DNA from: Luteibacter yeojuensis
GTDB lineage: Bacteria > Pseudomonadota > Gammaproteobacteria > Xanthomonadales > Rhodanobacteraceae
NCBI RefSeq assembly: GCF_011742875.1
Contig: NZ_JAAQTL010000002.1
Coordinates: 248,001-312,000, forward strand
Direction of reading: 5' to 3'
Length of the DNA stretch: 64,000 bases
The position numbers and the translations under genes are program-made. This document shows, piece by piece, positions 52,555 to 61,467 of the stretch (position 1 is the first letter of the stretch; each line of letters begins with the position of its first letter). The notes beneath the pieces are model-generated. The model did no database searches and had not been told where the DNA came from. It saw nothing but the letters and a program-made list of their open reading frames with translations.

Positions 52555-53103
52555 ATGGCCTACACCCACTACTCCGAGATTCCCGCCGACGTCGCCGAGC
52601 GCGCGGCCCGCGTACGCCTGGTCGTCTTCGACGTGGACGGCACGCTGACCGATGGCCGCCTCTGGTACGGCGAGGACGGCCGCGAGACCAAGGTCTTCCA
52701 CGTGCACGACGGGCTCGGCCTCAAGGCATTGCAGCGGAACGGCGTGACGGTCGGGATCATCACCGCCCGGATCAGCCACCCCGTGGCATTGCGCGCCGAG
52801 GAACTCGGCATCGCCAACGTCTACCAGGGCCAGAAAGACAAGCGCGCCTGCCTCACGGGCCTGCTCGAGGCCCTCGGCCTCGCGCCGGAACAGGCGGCTT
52901 TCGTCGGCGACGACCTGCCCGACCTGCCCGCCATGGGCATCTGCGGGCTGGCCGTGGCGACGGCCAACGCCCATCCCTGGGTGGCCGAGCGCGCGCACTG
53001 GCGCACCCGCCTCATCGGCGGTTACGGCGCCGCGCGGGAAGTGGCGGACTTGATCCTCGCCGCGCAGGGCAAGGCCGAAGCCGAGAGGGACCGCTGGCTG
53101 TGA
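52555..53103 (+). CDS. kdsC: 3-deoxy-manno-octulosonate-8-phosphatase KdsC
   Basis: HAD-family phosphatase of 182 residues in Kdo synthesis. Motif I VVFDVDGTLTDGRLW, motif II GIITAR and motif IV FVGDDLPDLPAM are clear. The stop overlaps the lptC start in a GTGA. Confidence 0.94.
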   Translation: MAYTHYSEIPADVAERAARVRLVVFDVDGTLTDGRLWYGEDGRETKVFHVHDGLGLKALQRNGVTVGIITARISHPVALRAEELGIANVYQGQKDKRACLTGLLEALGLAPEQAAFVGDDLPDLPAMGICGLAVATANAHPWVAERAHWRTRLIGGYGAAREVADLILAAQGKAEAERDRWL

Positions 53104-53699
53104 GCGTGTTCAACCTCTTCAAGGACCGCAGCGCGGCCAGCGTCGCCGGCATCCTCGCCGCCGTGCTCGGCGCCAGCGTGCTGCTGTACTACTGGACGGC
53201 TCCCGAGAAGAAGGTGCAGGACTTCGTCGGTCCGCCGCGCTCCGGTTACGTGCTGACCAACTTCGACCTCGACTCCTACAACGAGGAAGGCAAGCCCGCC
53301 TTCAAGCTGGTCGCCCCGCACCTCGAGCGCCGCGAGGGCGACGAGTCGCTGTACATCAACGCGCCGGATTTCGTGCTGCCCTCCACCAAGGAGACGAACG
53401 TGCCGCCGTGGACGGGACATTCCCAGTACGGCTGGGTGAACAAGGACGGCAGCATGCTCAAGCTGCAAGGGAAGGTCCACATGGACCGGATCGCCTTCCA
53501 GGCCAATCCGCCCGCCAGCATCGATACCTCGGAAGTCACCGCCTGGCCCAAGGAAAACCGCCTGGAAACCGCAGAGGCGGCGCGGATCGTGCAGGGAACC
53601 TCTACAATGCAGGGCGTTGGCATGCGCGCCAATCTCGACACCAAGCACCTGGAGCTCCTCGATGCAGTCCACACCGTCTACCAGCCGCGCAAGCGCTAA
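53100..53699 (+). CDS. lptC: LPS export protein LptC
   Basis: A 199-residue bitopic protein: one N-terminal helix (ASVAGILAAVLGASVLLYYW) and a periplasmic beta-jellyroll with YVLTNFDLDSYNEEG, that takes LPS from LptBFG to LptA. The GTG start is coupled to kdsC. The lptA start lies inside its last 38 bases. Confidence 0.9.
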   Translation: MSVFNLFKDRSAASVAGILAAVLGASVLLYYWTAPEKKVQDFVGPPRSGYVLTNFDLDSYNEEGKPAFKLVAPHLERREGDESLYINAPDFVLPSTKETNVPPWTGHSQYGWVNKDGSMLKLQGKVHMDRIAFQANPPASIDTSEVTAWPKENRLETAEAARIVQGTSTMQGVGMRANLDTKHLELLDAVHTVYQPRKR

Positions 53700-54252
53700 G
53701 GCCGTCATCGCGGTGCTCTGCGCGACGCTCCTGGCGAGCGCGTCCGTGTCGGCCAAGAAGGCCGATCGCAACCAACCGGCGGACGTCACGTCGAAATCGT
53801 TCGACGGCACGCAAGCCCCCCAGAACGGCCAGCCCGGCAAGGTGATCTGGACCACCAATGTCGTGCTCACCCAGGGCACGCTGAAGATCACGGGCAGCAA
53901 GGCCACCGGTTACCTCGACGCGGACAACACCCTCACCCGGGTCGTTGTGGACGGCAACCCCGCCACCATCCACCAGCTGGACGACCAGGACCAGCCGATG
54001 GACGGCCGCGCCCGCAATATCGATTACAAGATCGACCAGGATTACGCGGTGCTCACCGGCGACGCCAAGGTCAACCAGCCGGCAAAGGGCAGCGCCGAGG
54101 GCGACAAGCTCACCTACAACACCAAGGACAGCACGATGACGGGCGAGAGTTCCGGCAGCGCCCCCGTGCACATGACCTTCCAGCCGAAGAACAAGGCGCC
54201 TGCCGCCAACGCTCCCGCGAAGCCGGCATCCGACGACACGAAGAAGCCCTGA
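53662..54252 (+). CDS. lptA: LPS periplasmic bridge protein LptA
   Basis: A 196-residue protein: signal peptide ([18 protein letters not shown]) and the LptA/OstA core [19 protein letters not shown] and [15 protein letters not shown]. The C-terminal end is Ala/Pro/Lys-rich. The ATG at 53662 with GGAG upstream overlaps lptC by 38 bases. Confidence 0.92.
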   Translation: MQSTPSTSRASAKAVIAVLCATLLASASVSAKKADRNQPADVTSKSFDGTQAPQNGQPGKVIWTTNVVLTQGTLKITGSKATGYLDADNTLTRVVVDGNPATIHQLDDQDQPMDGRARNIDYKIDQDYAVLTGDAKVNQPAKGSAEGDKLTYNTKDSTMTGESSGSAPVHMTFQPKNKAPAANAPAKPASDDTKKP

Positions 54253-54256
54253 CACG

Positions 54257-54976
54257 ATGCTTTCAGCCCAAGGCCTGCAGAAGCGCTTCCGCGCGCGCCA
54301 GGTGGTCCGCGATTTCGGCTTCTCCATCCGCGAAGGCGAGGTGGTCGGCCTGCTCGGCCCCAACGGTGCCGGCAAGACCACCTGCTTCTACATGGTGGTG
54401 GGCCTGATCCAGGCCGACGCCGGCGCGATCAAGCTCGATCAGCAGGACATCACCGGCCTGCCGATGCACGCCCGCGCGAAGCTCGGCATCGGCTACCTTC
54501 CGCAGGAAGCGTCCGTATTCCGCCGGCTCAGCGTGGCCGACAACATCCTGGCCGTGCTCGAACTGCGCGAAGGCATGAGCCAGAAGCAGCGCGAGGACGA
54601 ACTGGAAAGCCTGCTGGACGAACTCAAGATCGCGCACATCGCCGAACAGAAGGGCATCAGTCTTTCCGGCGGCGAGCGTCGCCGCGTGGAAATCGCCCGC
54701 GCGCTCGCCGCGCGTCCGCGGTACATGCTGCTCGACGAGCCGTTCGCCGGCGTCGACCCGATTTCCGTGGGCGAGATCCAGCGCATCGTCCGCCATCTCA
54801 AGGAACGCGGCATCGGCGTGCTGATCACCGACCACAACGTTCGCGAGACGCTCGGCATCTGCGACCGCGCGTACATCCTGAACGACGGCGAGGTGCTCGC
54901 GCGAGGCACGCCCCAGCACATCCTCGCGGACGAAAAGGTGCGCGAGGTGTACCTGGGTCGCGAATTCAGAATATGA
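54257..54976 (+). CDS. lptB: LPS export ABC ATPase LptB
   Basis: A 239-residue ABC ATPase powering LPS export. Walker [17 protein letters not shown], signature [17 protein letters not shown], Walker [14 protein letters not shown] and the switch His of TDHNVRETL. It starts 5 bases after lptA. Confidence 0.96.
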   Translation: MLSAQGLQKRFRARQVVRDFGFSIREGEVVGLLGPNGAGKTTCFYMVVGLIQADAGAIKLDQQDITGLPMHARAKLGIGYLPQEASVFRRLSVADNILAVLELREGMSQKQREDELESLLDELKIAHIAEQKGISLSGGERRRVEIARALAARPRYMLLDEPFAGVDPISVGEIQRIVRHLKERGIGVLITDHNVRETLGICDRAYILNDGEVLARGTPQHILADEKVREVYLGREFRI

Positions 54977-54980
54977 CAGA

Positions 54981-55009
54981 CGGCCGGGCAGGCCTAGCCT
55001 GCCCGGCCG
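54981..55009 (+). terminator. GC-rich hairpin after lptB, possible terminator
   Basis: CGGCCGGGCAGG-N5-CCTGCCCGGCCG, a perfect 12-base stem, 5 bases after lptB. No T run follows (CTGGTTTGGG), so it may be a weak or rho-assisted terminator or simply a stabilising hairpin. Confidence 0.55.
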
Positions 55010-55066
55010 CTGGTTTGGGCCACTCGTAGGGGTTAGGATGGCTCGGGAACCCCAAGCGTCGAAGGC

Positions 55067-56554
55067 ATGAAACCCGGACTCCAGTTTCGCCTCCACCAGC
55101 AGCTCACGCTGACGCCACAGCTGCAGCAGGCCATCCGCCTGCTGCAGTTGTCGCAGCTGGAGCTCGAGGCCGAACTCCGCCAGATCGCGGAAAGCAATCC
55201 GCTGCTCGAGTTCGCCGAAGATGCCGAATCCGAGGCCGAAAACGACGTAACGGAGGAAAACGGCTACGAAGCCGCCGAGTTCCCTTCGCGCGACGAGCCG
55301 CCCGCCAAGGCATCGAGGGAGGACGAGGAGTCCACCGCCGCCCCGTCCGAGGAACTCACCCCGGAATGGGAGGACGATCGCTTCCAGGGCGACCCCAGCG
55401 AATACACCGGCACGTCGTCGCGCGCCAACGGCGTGGACGAGGACGGTTTCGAGCCGCAGAACGCGGCGCCGGAAAATCTCCAGCAGCACCTGGAATGGCA
55501 ACTCAACCTTTCCCAGTTCTCGCCACGCGAGCATGCGATCGCCACGGCGATCATCCACGCGCTGGACGAGGACGGTTACCTGCGCGACGGCGTGGAGGCG
55601 GTGCTCGCCGCCCTGCCCGCCGAACTGCAGGCGAACGCGGAGGAGGTCGAAGGCGTGCGCAAGCGCGTGCAGCGCTTCGATCCCACCGGCATCGCCAGTC
55701 TGGACCTGCGCGACTGCCTCTTCTGCCAGCTTTCCCAGTTCTCGATCGACACGCCGCATCGCGAACTCGCGATCCGCATCGTGAACGAGGACCTGGAATT
55801 GCTCGCGCGCAACGACATCGCCAAGATCGCCCGCCGGCTGAAGGCCCCCGAGGAGCAGGTGGCCACGGCGGCGGCGCTTATCCGCAGCCTCGACCCGCGC
55901 CCCGGCGCGGCGCTCGACGCCACCCCGGTCGAATACGTGGCACCCGACGTCTACGCCCGGCGCGAGAACGGACGCTGGCAGGTCAGTCTGAATCCGGACG
56001 CCCAGCCGCGGCTGGGTCTCAACCAGCATTACTGCAATTTAATAGCCCGTGCGCGCGGCGACGACGCCACCTGGATGAAGGGCCAGTTGCAGGAGGCCCG
56101 TTGGCTGCTGAAGAGCCTGCAGTCGCGCGCGGAAACGCTGCAGAAGGTCGCCGACGTCATCGTCCGCCGGCAGAGCGCCTTCCTCGATTACGGCCCCGAG
56201 GCCATGCATCCGTTGGTTTTGCGTGAAGTGGCCGAGGAGGTGGGCATGCATGAATCGACCATTTCGCGCGTGACCACGCGCAAGTACATGCATACGCCGC
56301 GCGGCACCTTCGAGCTCAAGCATTTCTTTTCCAGCGGCGTGGCCACGGAAGACGGGGGCAGCGCCTCGGCGACCGCCATCCAGGCCATGCTTCGCAAGCT
56401 CATCACGGCCGAGGACGCCCGGCGGCCGCTCTCCGACCAGGCCCTGGCCGAGGAGCTGCATCGACGCGGAATTCAGGTCGCCCGACGTACCGTTGCAAAG
56501 TACCGGGAGGCGATGCGCATCCCCAGCTCCAGCGAGCGCGTGCGCGCCAACTGA
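55067..56554 (+). CDS. rpoN: RNA polymerase sigma-54 factor RpoN
   Basis: A 495-residue sigma-54. The Gln-rich activator region (LTPQLQQAIRLLQLSQLELE) at the N-terminus, an acidic linker to about residue 120, the core-binding domain, and the C-terminal RpoN box ARRTVAKYREAMRIPSS are all present. It would read nitrogen and flagellar promoters. RpoN and the amtB NtrC-type site are in the same window. Confidence 0.96.
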   Translation: MKPGLQFRLHQQLTLTPQLQQAIRLLQLSQLELEAELRQIAESNPLLEFAEDAESEAENDVTEENGYEAAEFPSRDEPPAKASREDEESTAAPSEELTPEWEDDRFQGDPSEYTGTSSRANGVDEDGFEPQNAAPENLQQHLEWQLNLSQFSPREHAIATAIIHALDEDGYLRDGVEAVLAALPAELQANAEEVEGVRKRVQRFDPTGIASLDLRDCLFCQLSQFSIDTPHRELAIRIVNEDLELLARNDIAKIARRLKAPEEQVATAAALIRSLDPRPGAALDATPVEYVAPDVYARRENGRWQVSLNPDAQPRLGLNQHYCNLIARARGDDATWMKGQLQEARWLLKSLQSRAETLQKVADVIVRRQSAFLDYGPEAMHPLVLREVAEEVGMHESTISRVTTRKYMHTPRGTFELKHFFSSGVATEDGGSASATAIQAMLRKLITAEDARRPLSDQALAEELHRRGIQVARRTVAKYREAMRIPSSSERVRAN

Positions 56555-56606
56555 CGACGCAGAGGAACCCCATCGAAGGTCCACGGTCCAAGCGATTAGA
56601 GCTAGA

Positions 56607-56627
56607 GGAGCGACCTTCCGTCGCTCC
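56607..56627 (+). repeat. Hairpin between rpoN and hpf, REP-like
   Basis: GGAGCGAC-CTTCC-GTCGCTCC, a perfect 8-base stem in the rpoN/hpf gap. The GGAGCGAC form recalls other GTAGGAGC-type REPs of this bacterial group but not the family in this window; it could also be an RNA processing signal. Confidence 0.5.
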
Positions 56628-56673
56628 GGTCTCGCCGCCGCGAGGCGGCACCCTCAGCAAGAAGGAGGCGTCA

Positions 56674-57021
56674 ATGCAAATCCAGATCAGCGGCCAGCAC
56701 ATCCAGATCACCCCCGCCCTGCGCGAGCGCGTGGAACAACAGATCGGTCGCTTCGAACGCCTTTTCGACAACATCACGGCCCTCGACGTCGTCCTCTCCG
56801 TCGACAAGAACGAGCACAAGGCGGGAGGCACCCTGCACTGCTCGGGCACCCGTCTCCACGCGGAGGGAGTCGCCCGGCTGGACGACGACAACAAGAACGA
56901 CACCCTTTACACGGCGATCGACGCCATGATCGCCAAACTGGCCGACCAGCTCAGAAAGCACAAGGAAAAGCTCAAGGACCACCACAACAGCGAGGTCCGG
57001 GAAGCGCGCGCCGCCAGCTGA
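56674..57021 (+). CDS. hpf: Ribosome hibernation-promoting factor (short HPF)
   Basis: A 115-residue HPF/RaiA protein that binds the 30S subunit in stationary phase. It opens MQIQISGQHIQITPALRERV and contains LDVVLSVDKNEHKAGGTL and YTAIDAMIAKLADQLRKHK. GAAGGAGG is 5 to 6 bases upstream. Gene position after rpoN is the normal one. Confidence 0.95.
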   Translation: MQIQISGQHIQITPALRERVEQQIGRFERLFDNITALDVVLSVDKNEHKAGGTLHCSGTRLHAEGVARLDDDNKNDTLYTAIDAMIAKLADQLRKHKEKLKDHHNSEVREARAAS

Positions 57022-57062
57022 CCCGGGCAGCCCGCCCGCCCTTGATGGCACAATAGGCTCCA

Positions 57063-57093
57063 GGCCGGCGCGCCCCGCGCGCCGGCCTTTCCT
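57063..57093 (+). terminator. Probable rho-independent terminator after hpf
   Basis: GGCCGGCGCG-N5-CGCGCCGGCC, a 10-base stem, then TTTCCTT. It lies 41 bases after hpf and about 20 before hprK, so it may split rpoN-hpf from the PTS block. Confidence 0.65.
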
Positions 57094-57113
57094 TCCCAAG
57101 GGACCGAGAGCCT

Positions 57114-58064
57114 GTGGAACGGCTGACCGCCAGACAACTCTTCGACGGGGTACACGAGCGCATGGCGCTGCGCTGGGCCGCGGGCATGCGTGGCGAAGCC
57201 CGCGTGCTCGAACCCAACGCCAAGCAGAGCCGGCGCCCGTCGCTGGTCGGCTACCTCAACGTGATCTACCCCAACAAGGTGCAGATCATCGGCACGGAGG
57301 AGCTGAACTACCTCGACGGCCTGGATTCGCGCCAGCGCTGGGAGGCCATCCACAAGATCGCCGCGTACCAGCCGGCCGCGCTGATCGTCACGAAAGACCA
57401 GTCGATCCCGTCCGACCTGCGCGAAGTGGCCGAGGAAACCGACACGCCGCTGTGGCAGAGCACCAAGCGCGGCCACGAACTCCTCACCTACCTGCAATAC
57501 CACCTGGCGCGCACGCTCGCGCCGCGGGTCACGTTGCACGGCGTGTTCCTCGAGGTGTTCTCCATCGGCGTGCTGATCACCGGCGAACCCGGCTCGGGCA
57601 AGAGCGAGCTGGCCCTGGAACTGATCAGCCGCGGCCATCGCCTCGTCGCCGACGACGCCACCGAATTCACCCTCATCGCACCCGACGTCATCGACGGCGC
57701 CTGCCCCGAACTGCTGCAGGACCTCCTCGAGGTGCGCGGCCTGGGCGTGCTCAACATCCGCGAGATGTTCGGCCATACCGCGGTGAAGCCTTCGAAGTAC
57801 CTGCGCCTCGTGGTGCACCTGAAACCGCTCCAGGCCGGCGAGGAGCCCGACGCCATGACCCGCCTCACCGGCGATGTCAGCCGGCGCAACGTGCTCGACG
57901 TGGACGTGCCCAAGATCACGATCCCCGTCGCGCCCGGCCGCAACCTCGCCGTGCTGGTCGAGGCCGCCGTGCGCAACCACGTGCTGAAGAGCAAGGGCAT
58001 CGATCCCGCGCAGACCTTCATCGACCGCCAGGCGCATCAGATGCGCCGTTTCTCTCCATGGTGA
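57114..58064 (+). CDS. hprK: HPr kinase/phosphorylase HprK
   Basis: A 316-residue sensor kinase for HPr Ser46. The ATP site [18 protein letters not shown] (from about residue 157), the HprK signature [16 protein letters not shown] and an N-terminal domain with [13 protein letters not shown] are present. GTG start. HprK in gammaproteobacteria is restricted; here it is accompanied by an HPr with Ser46. Confidence 0.95.
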   Translation: MERLTARQLFDGVHERMALRWAAGMRGEARVLEPNAKQSRRPSLVGYLNVIYPNKVQIIGTEELNYLDGLDSRQRWEAIHKIAAYQPAALIVTKDQSIPSDLREVAEETDTPLWQSTKRGHELLTYLQYHLARTLAPRVTLHGVFLEVFSIGVLITGEPGSGKSELALELISRGHRLVADDATEFTLIAPDVIDGACPELLQDLLEVRGLGVLNIREMFGHTAVKPSKYLRLVVHLKPLQAGEEPDAMTRLTGDVSRRNVLDVDVPKITIPVAPGRNLAVLVEAAVRNHVLKSKGIDPAQTFIDRQAHQMRRFSPW

Positions 58065-58068
58065 GCCC

Positions 58069-58965
58069 GTGATCGACGAAGTCGCCAGCCCCATCGTCGA
58101 GCCCGACGCGATCCACCTCGTGGTGCTCACCGGCATGTCCGGCGGCGGCAAGACCGTCGCCCTGCGCGCGCTGGAAGACCTCGAGTTCTACTGCGTGGAC
58201 AACATGCCGGCGGAGCTGATCCCGCAGCTGGTCGCCGCCGTCAGCCAGGGCGAGCATGGGCCGCGCCGGCGCATCGCCGTGGGCGTGGACGTACGCAACC
58301 GGCGCATCGACCTCTCGCGCATGCCGCATGTGCTCTCCGAGCTGTCCACGGCGGGCGTGCACGTCCACCTGATCTTCCTGGACAGCCGGGACGACGTCCT
58401 CATCAAGCGCTATTCGGAAACCCGCCGGCGCCATCCGCTCGCGGCGGAAAGGCGGTCCCTGGCGGATTCCATCGCCGAGGAGCGGCGACTGCTGCGTCCC
58501 CTGGTGTCGATCGCCGAGAAGGTGATCGACACCAGCGACCTCAATGTGCACCAGCTACGCCGCCTGTTCGCCACCGGTTACGCCGCGGCCTCGGACGGCA
58601 CCACCCTGCTGTTCGAATCCTTCGCCTATCGCCGCGGGCTGCCGTCCGACGCCGATTTCGTCTTCGACGCACGCTGCCTGCCCAATCCGCATTGGGACCC
58701 GCGCCTGCGGCCGTTCTCCGGCAAGGACCTGCCCGTCCGCGAGTTCCTCGACGCGAACCCGCTCGTGGGCGAGTACTATGCCGATGTGGCCCGCTGGCTG
58801 GACACCTGGCTGCCGCGCTTCGACGGCGAGGACCGCAGCTACGTCACGGTCTCGATCGGCTGCACGGGCGGACGTCACCGCTCGGTGTACCTCGTCGAGA
58901 AGCTGGCCCAGCATTTCCGCTCGGAACGCGGCAACGTACTGACCTTCCATCGCGAACTCGAGTGA
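58069..58965 (+). CDS. rapZ: RNase adapter protein RapZ
   Basis: A 298-residue RapZ/YvcJ protein. Walker A GMSGGGKT at residues 22-29, VDNMPAELIPQL, FLDSRDDVLIKRYSETRRRHP and the C-terminal block SIGCTGGRHRSVYLVEKL that binds small RNAs in E. coli. GTG start, four bases after hprK. Confidence 0.95.
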   Translation: MIDEVASPIVEPDAIHLVVLTGMSGGGKTVALRALEDLEFYCVDNMPAELIPQLVAAVSQGEHGPRRRIAVGVDVRNRRIDLSRMPHVLSELSTAGVHVHLIFLDSRDDVLIKRYSETRRRHPLAAERRSLADSIAEERRLLRPLVSIAEKVIDTSDLNVHQLRRLFATGYAAASDGTTLLFESFAYRRGLPSDADFVFDARCLPNPHWDPRLRPFSGKDLPVREFLDANPLVGEYYADVARWLDTWLPRFDGEDRSYVTVSIGCTGGRHRSVYLVEKLAQHFRSERGNVLTFHRELE

Positions 58966-58996
58966 CCATGACACAGCTACCGCGAGAGTTCGGGCG

Positions 58997-59389
58997 ATGA
59001 CCGTCGGCGTCCTCCTCATGACCCACGAGGCCGTCGGCAAGGCGCTCATTTCCGCCGCGCGCCACGTGATGCCGAAGCTTCCGCTGGAGGTCGACGCCGT
59101 CGAGGTGCCGCCCAGCGCCGATCCCGACGTCATGCGCACGCTCACGGCCCGGCACGCCCGCGAACTCGACCATGGCGACGGTGTGCTGGTGCTGGCCGAC
59201 CTCTACGGCGCCACGCCCTGCAACATCGGCCTCTCGCTGGGCGAGCTCGGCGTGCACCTTCGCTGCGTCTCGGGCCTCAACCTGCCCATGCTGCTGCGCG
59301 TCCTCAACTATTCCGAAAAATCGCTACCCGAATTGGCCGAGATCGCGGCCAGCGGCGGTCGCGGAGGGATCTTCATCGACCATGCTTGA
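58997..59389 (+). CDS. PTS EIIA component, mannose type
   Basis: A 130-residue EIIA of the mannose family with phosphoryl-accepting His10 in MTHEAVGKAL and the DLYGATPCNIG block. No EIIB or EIIC is present nearby, so it is likely a regulatory phosphorelay end point. Its last codons overlap the ptsH start by eight bases. Confidence 0.92.
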   Translation: MTVGVLLMTHEAVGKALISAARHVMPKLPLEVDAVEVPPSADPDVMRTLTARHARELDHGDGVLVLADLYGATPCNIGLSLGELGVHLRCVSGLNLPMLLRVLNYSEKSLPELAEIAASGGRGGIFIDHA

Positions 59390-59651
59390 ACGTGACATCG
59401 TGGTATCGAACCGGCTCGGCCTGCACGCACGCGCATCGGCCAAGCTTGTCCAGCTGGTCGCAGGGTTCAAATCGACGGTCTGGCTCGTCAACAAGGGACG
59501 CGAAGTGAATGCGCAGAGCATCATGGGCGTGATGATGCTGGCCGCCGGCATGGGTACCTCCCTCACCGTTCGCGCGGACGGCGAGGACGAGGCCCAGGCC
59601 ATCTCCGCGGTCGTGGACCTCTTCGACCGCAAGTTCGACGAAGGCGCCTGA
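59382..59651 (+). CDS. ptsH: Phosphocarrier protein HPr
   Basis: An 89-residue HPr. It has His15 (RLGLHARAS), the EI phosphorylation site, and Ser46 (AQSIMGVMMLA), the HprK site. Both are intact, so phosphorelay and HprK control are both possible. Confidence 0.95.
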   Translation: MLERDIVVSNRLGLHARASAKLVQLVAGFKSTVWLVNKGREVNAQSIMGVMMLAAGMGTSLTVRADGEDEAQAISAVVDLFDRKFDEGA

Positions 59652-59653
59652 CC

Positions 59654-61402
59654 ATGAGAGTCGTGCTGACAGGTACACCCGCCGCCCGGGGCATGGCCCT
59701 CGGTCGGGCGCGCCTGATCCAGCCGAGCATCCTCGCCGTGGACATGCGGATGCTCGAGGACACCGAGATCGGCGCCGAGATCGAACGCCTGCACAAGGCC
59801 ATCGACACCGCCCGCACCGAACTGCACGAACTCCGCGGCAAGCTGCACGGCGCGCTCGCCCGCGAAGTAGGCGACTTCATCGACGCACACAGCCTCCTCC
59901 TCGACGACGAGGAACTGCTGCGCGGCCTCGACGACCTCGTCGCCGTCGGCCATTACACGGCAAGCGCCGCGCTGAAAATGCAGCGCGACCGCCTCGCCGC
60001 CGTGTTCGACGCGATGAACGATCCGTACCTGAAGAGCCGCGGCGAAGACATCGACCAGGTCATCGGCCGGGTCATGTCGGCGCTGAACCAGCAGTCCAGC
60101 CGCGAGGAACGCAAGCTCGCGTCGCGCGTGGGCGAGATCGTCGTGAGCGACACGATCGCCCCGGCCGACATGGCGGGCATGGCCGGCCAGGGCATGCTCG
60201 GTGTGATCGCGAGCGCGGGCAGCGTCTACTCGCATAGCGCGATCCTCGCGCGCAGCTTCAACATCCCGATGCTGGTGGGCACGCGCGACGCGCTCGCCAC
60301 CGTCAACGACGACGACCTTGTGCTGATCGACGCGGAACACGGCGAGGTCATCGTCCATCCGACGGCTCAGGACCTCGCGCGCTACCGCCAGTGGCAGCGC
60401 CAGGCCGCGGCGGAAGGCCGCCGCCTCGCCGCCCTCGCCACGGCACCGACGCTCACGCGCGACGGCGCGCACGTCCGGCTTTTCGCGAACGCCGAGCTGG
60501 CGGGCGACGTGACCCTCGCCCGCGCACGCGGCGCCGACGGCATCGGCCTCTACCGGTCGGAATTCCTCTTCCTGCGCCAGCGCGGCCTGCCCTCCGAAGA
60601 CGAGCAGTTCGCGGCGTACCGCGATGTCGTGCTCGGCATGGGCGGCCTGCCCGTCACCATCCGCACGCTCGACCTGGGCGCCGACAAGGCCGATGCGGCG
60701 GGGCTGGCGATCCGCGGCGAGGACAACCCGGCGCTCGGCGTACGCGGCATCCGCCTGTCGCTGCGCTACCCCGACATCTTCAGCGTGCAGTTGCGCGCGA
60801 TCCTGCGCGCGGCCTGCTACGGCCCGGTGCGCATCCTCGTCCCGATGGTCACCCACATCGGCGAACTCGCGGCCGTGCGCACGCTGATCAAGAAGGCACG
60901 CGAAGACCTTTCGCGGCAGGGGCAGGAGCTTCCGGAGCGACTGGATATCGGTGCGATGATCGAAGTGCCCGCGGCGGCGATCGGCGTCGGCTCGATCCTG
61001 GCGAAGGCGGACTTCCTCGCCATCGGCACCAACGACCTCGCCCAATACGTGCTCGCGGCGGATCGCAACAACGACGCGCTGGAAGGCATCTACGATCCGC
61101 TGCAACCACCATTCCTGCGCCTGATCGCACATGTGATCGCAAGCGCGCGTCGGGCGAAGAAGCCGGTGAGCCTGTGCGGCGAAATCGCCGGCGACACGCA
61201 GTTCACCGCCCTGCTCCTGGCGATGGGCCTGGAGGAATTCAGCATGCATCCGGGCCAGTTGCTGCAGGTCCGCGACCGCCTGACCTCACTGGACTGCGGC
61301 GCGCTTCGCCGCGCGGCGCCACGACTGTTCCGCGCACATACGCGTGACGAAGTCGAAGAGCGCCTGGCGGAAGTCGTGGCAAGACAAGACGGCTGCCACT
61401 GA
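59654..61402 (+). CDS. ptsI: Phosphoenolpyruvate-protein phosphotransferase (enzyme I)
   Basis: A 582-residue enzyme I. The phosphohistidine is about residue 194 (SVYSHSAILARSFNIP), then GIGLYRSEFLFLRQR, the PEP-binding IRTLDLGADK and GTNDLAQYVLAADRNN, and the C-terminal CGEIAGD. It starts two bases after ptsH. Confidence 0.95.
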   Translation: MRVVLTGTPAARGMALGRARLIQPSILAVDMRMLEDTEIGAEIERLHKAIDTARTELHELRGKLHGALAREVGDFIDAHSLLLDDEELLRGLDDLVAVGHYTASAALKMQRDRLAAVFDAMNDPYLKSRGEDIDQVIGRVMSALNQQSSREERKLASRVGEIVVSDTIAPADMAGMAGQGMLGVIASAGSVYSHSAILARSFNIPMLVGTRDALATVNDDDLVLIDAEHGEVIVHPTAQDLARYRQWQRQAAAEGRRLAALATAPTLTRDGAHVRLFANAELAGDVTLARARGADGIGLYRSEFLFLRQRGLPSEDEQFAAYRDVVLGMGGLPVTIRTLDLGADKADAAGLAIRGEDNPALGVRGIRLSLRYPDIFSVQLRAILRAACYGPVRILVPMVTHIGELAAVRTLIKKAREDLSRQGQELPERLDIGAMIEVPAAAIGVGSILAKADFLAIGTNDLAQYVLAADRNNDALEGIYDPLQPPFLRLIAHVIASARRAKKPVSLCGEIAGDTQFTALLLAMGLEEFSMHPGQLLQVRDRLTSLDCGALRRAAPRLFRAHTRDEVEERLAEVVARQDGCH

Positions 61403-61467
61403 CCTCGAGCCCTCGCCCGTCGTCCCTGCGCAGATAGGGACGACGGGCGATACGTCAGCGGCGCCGG

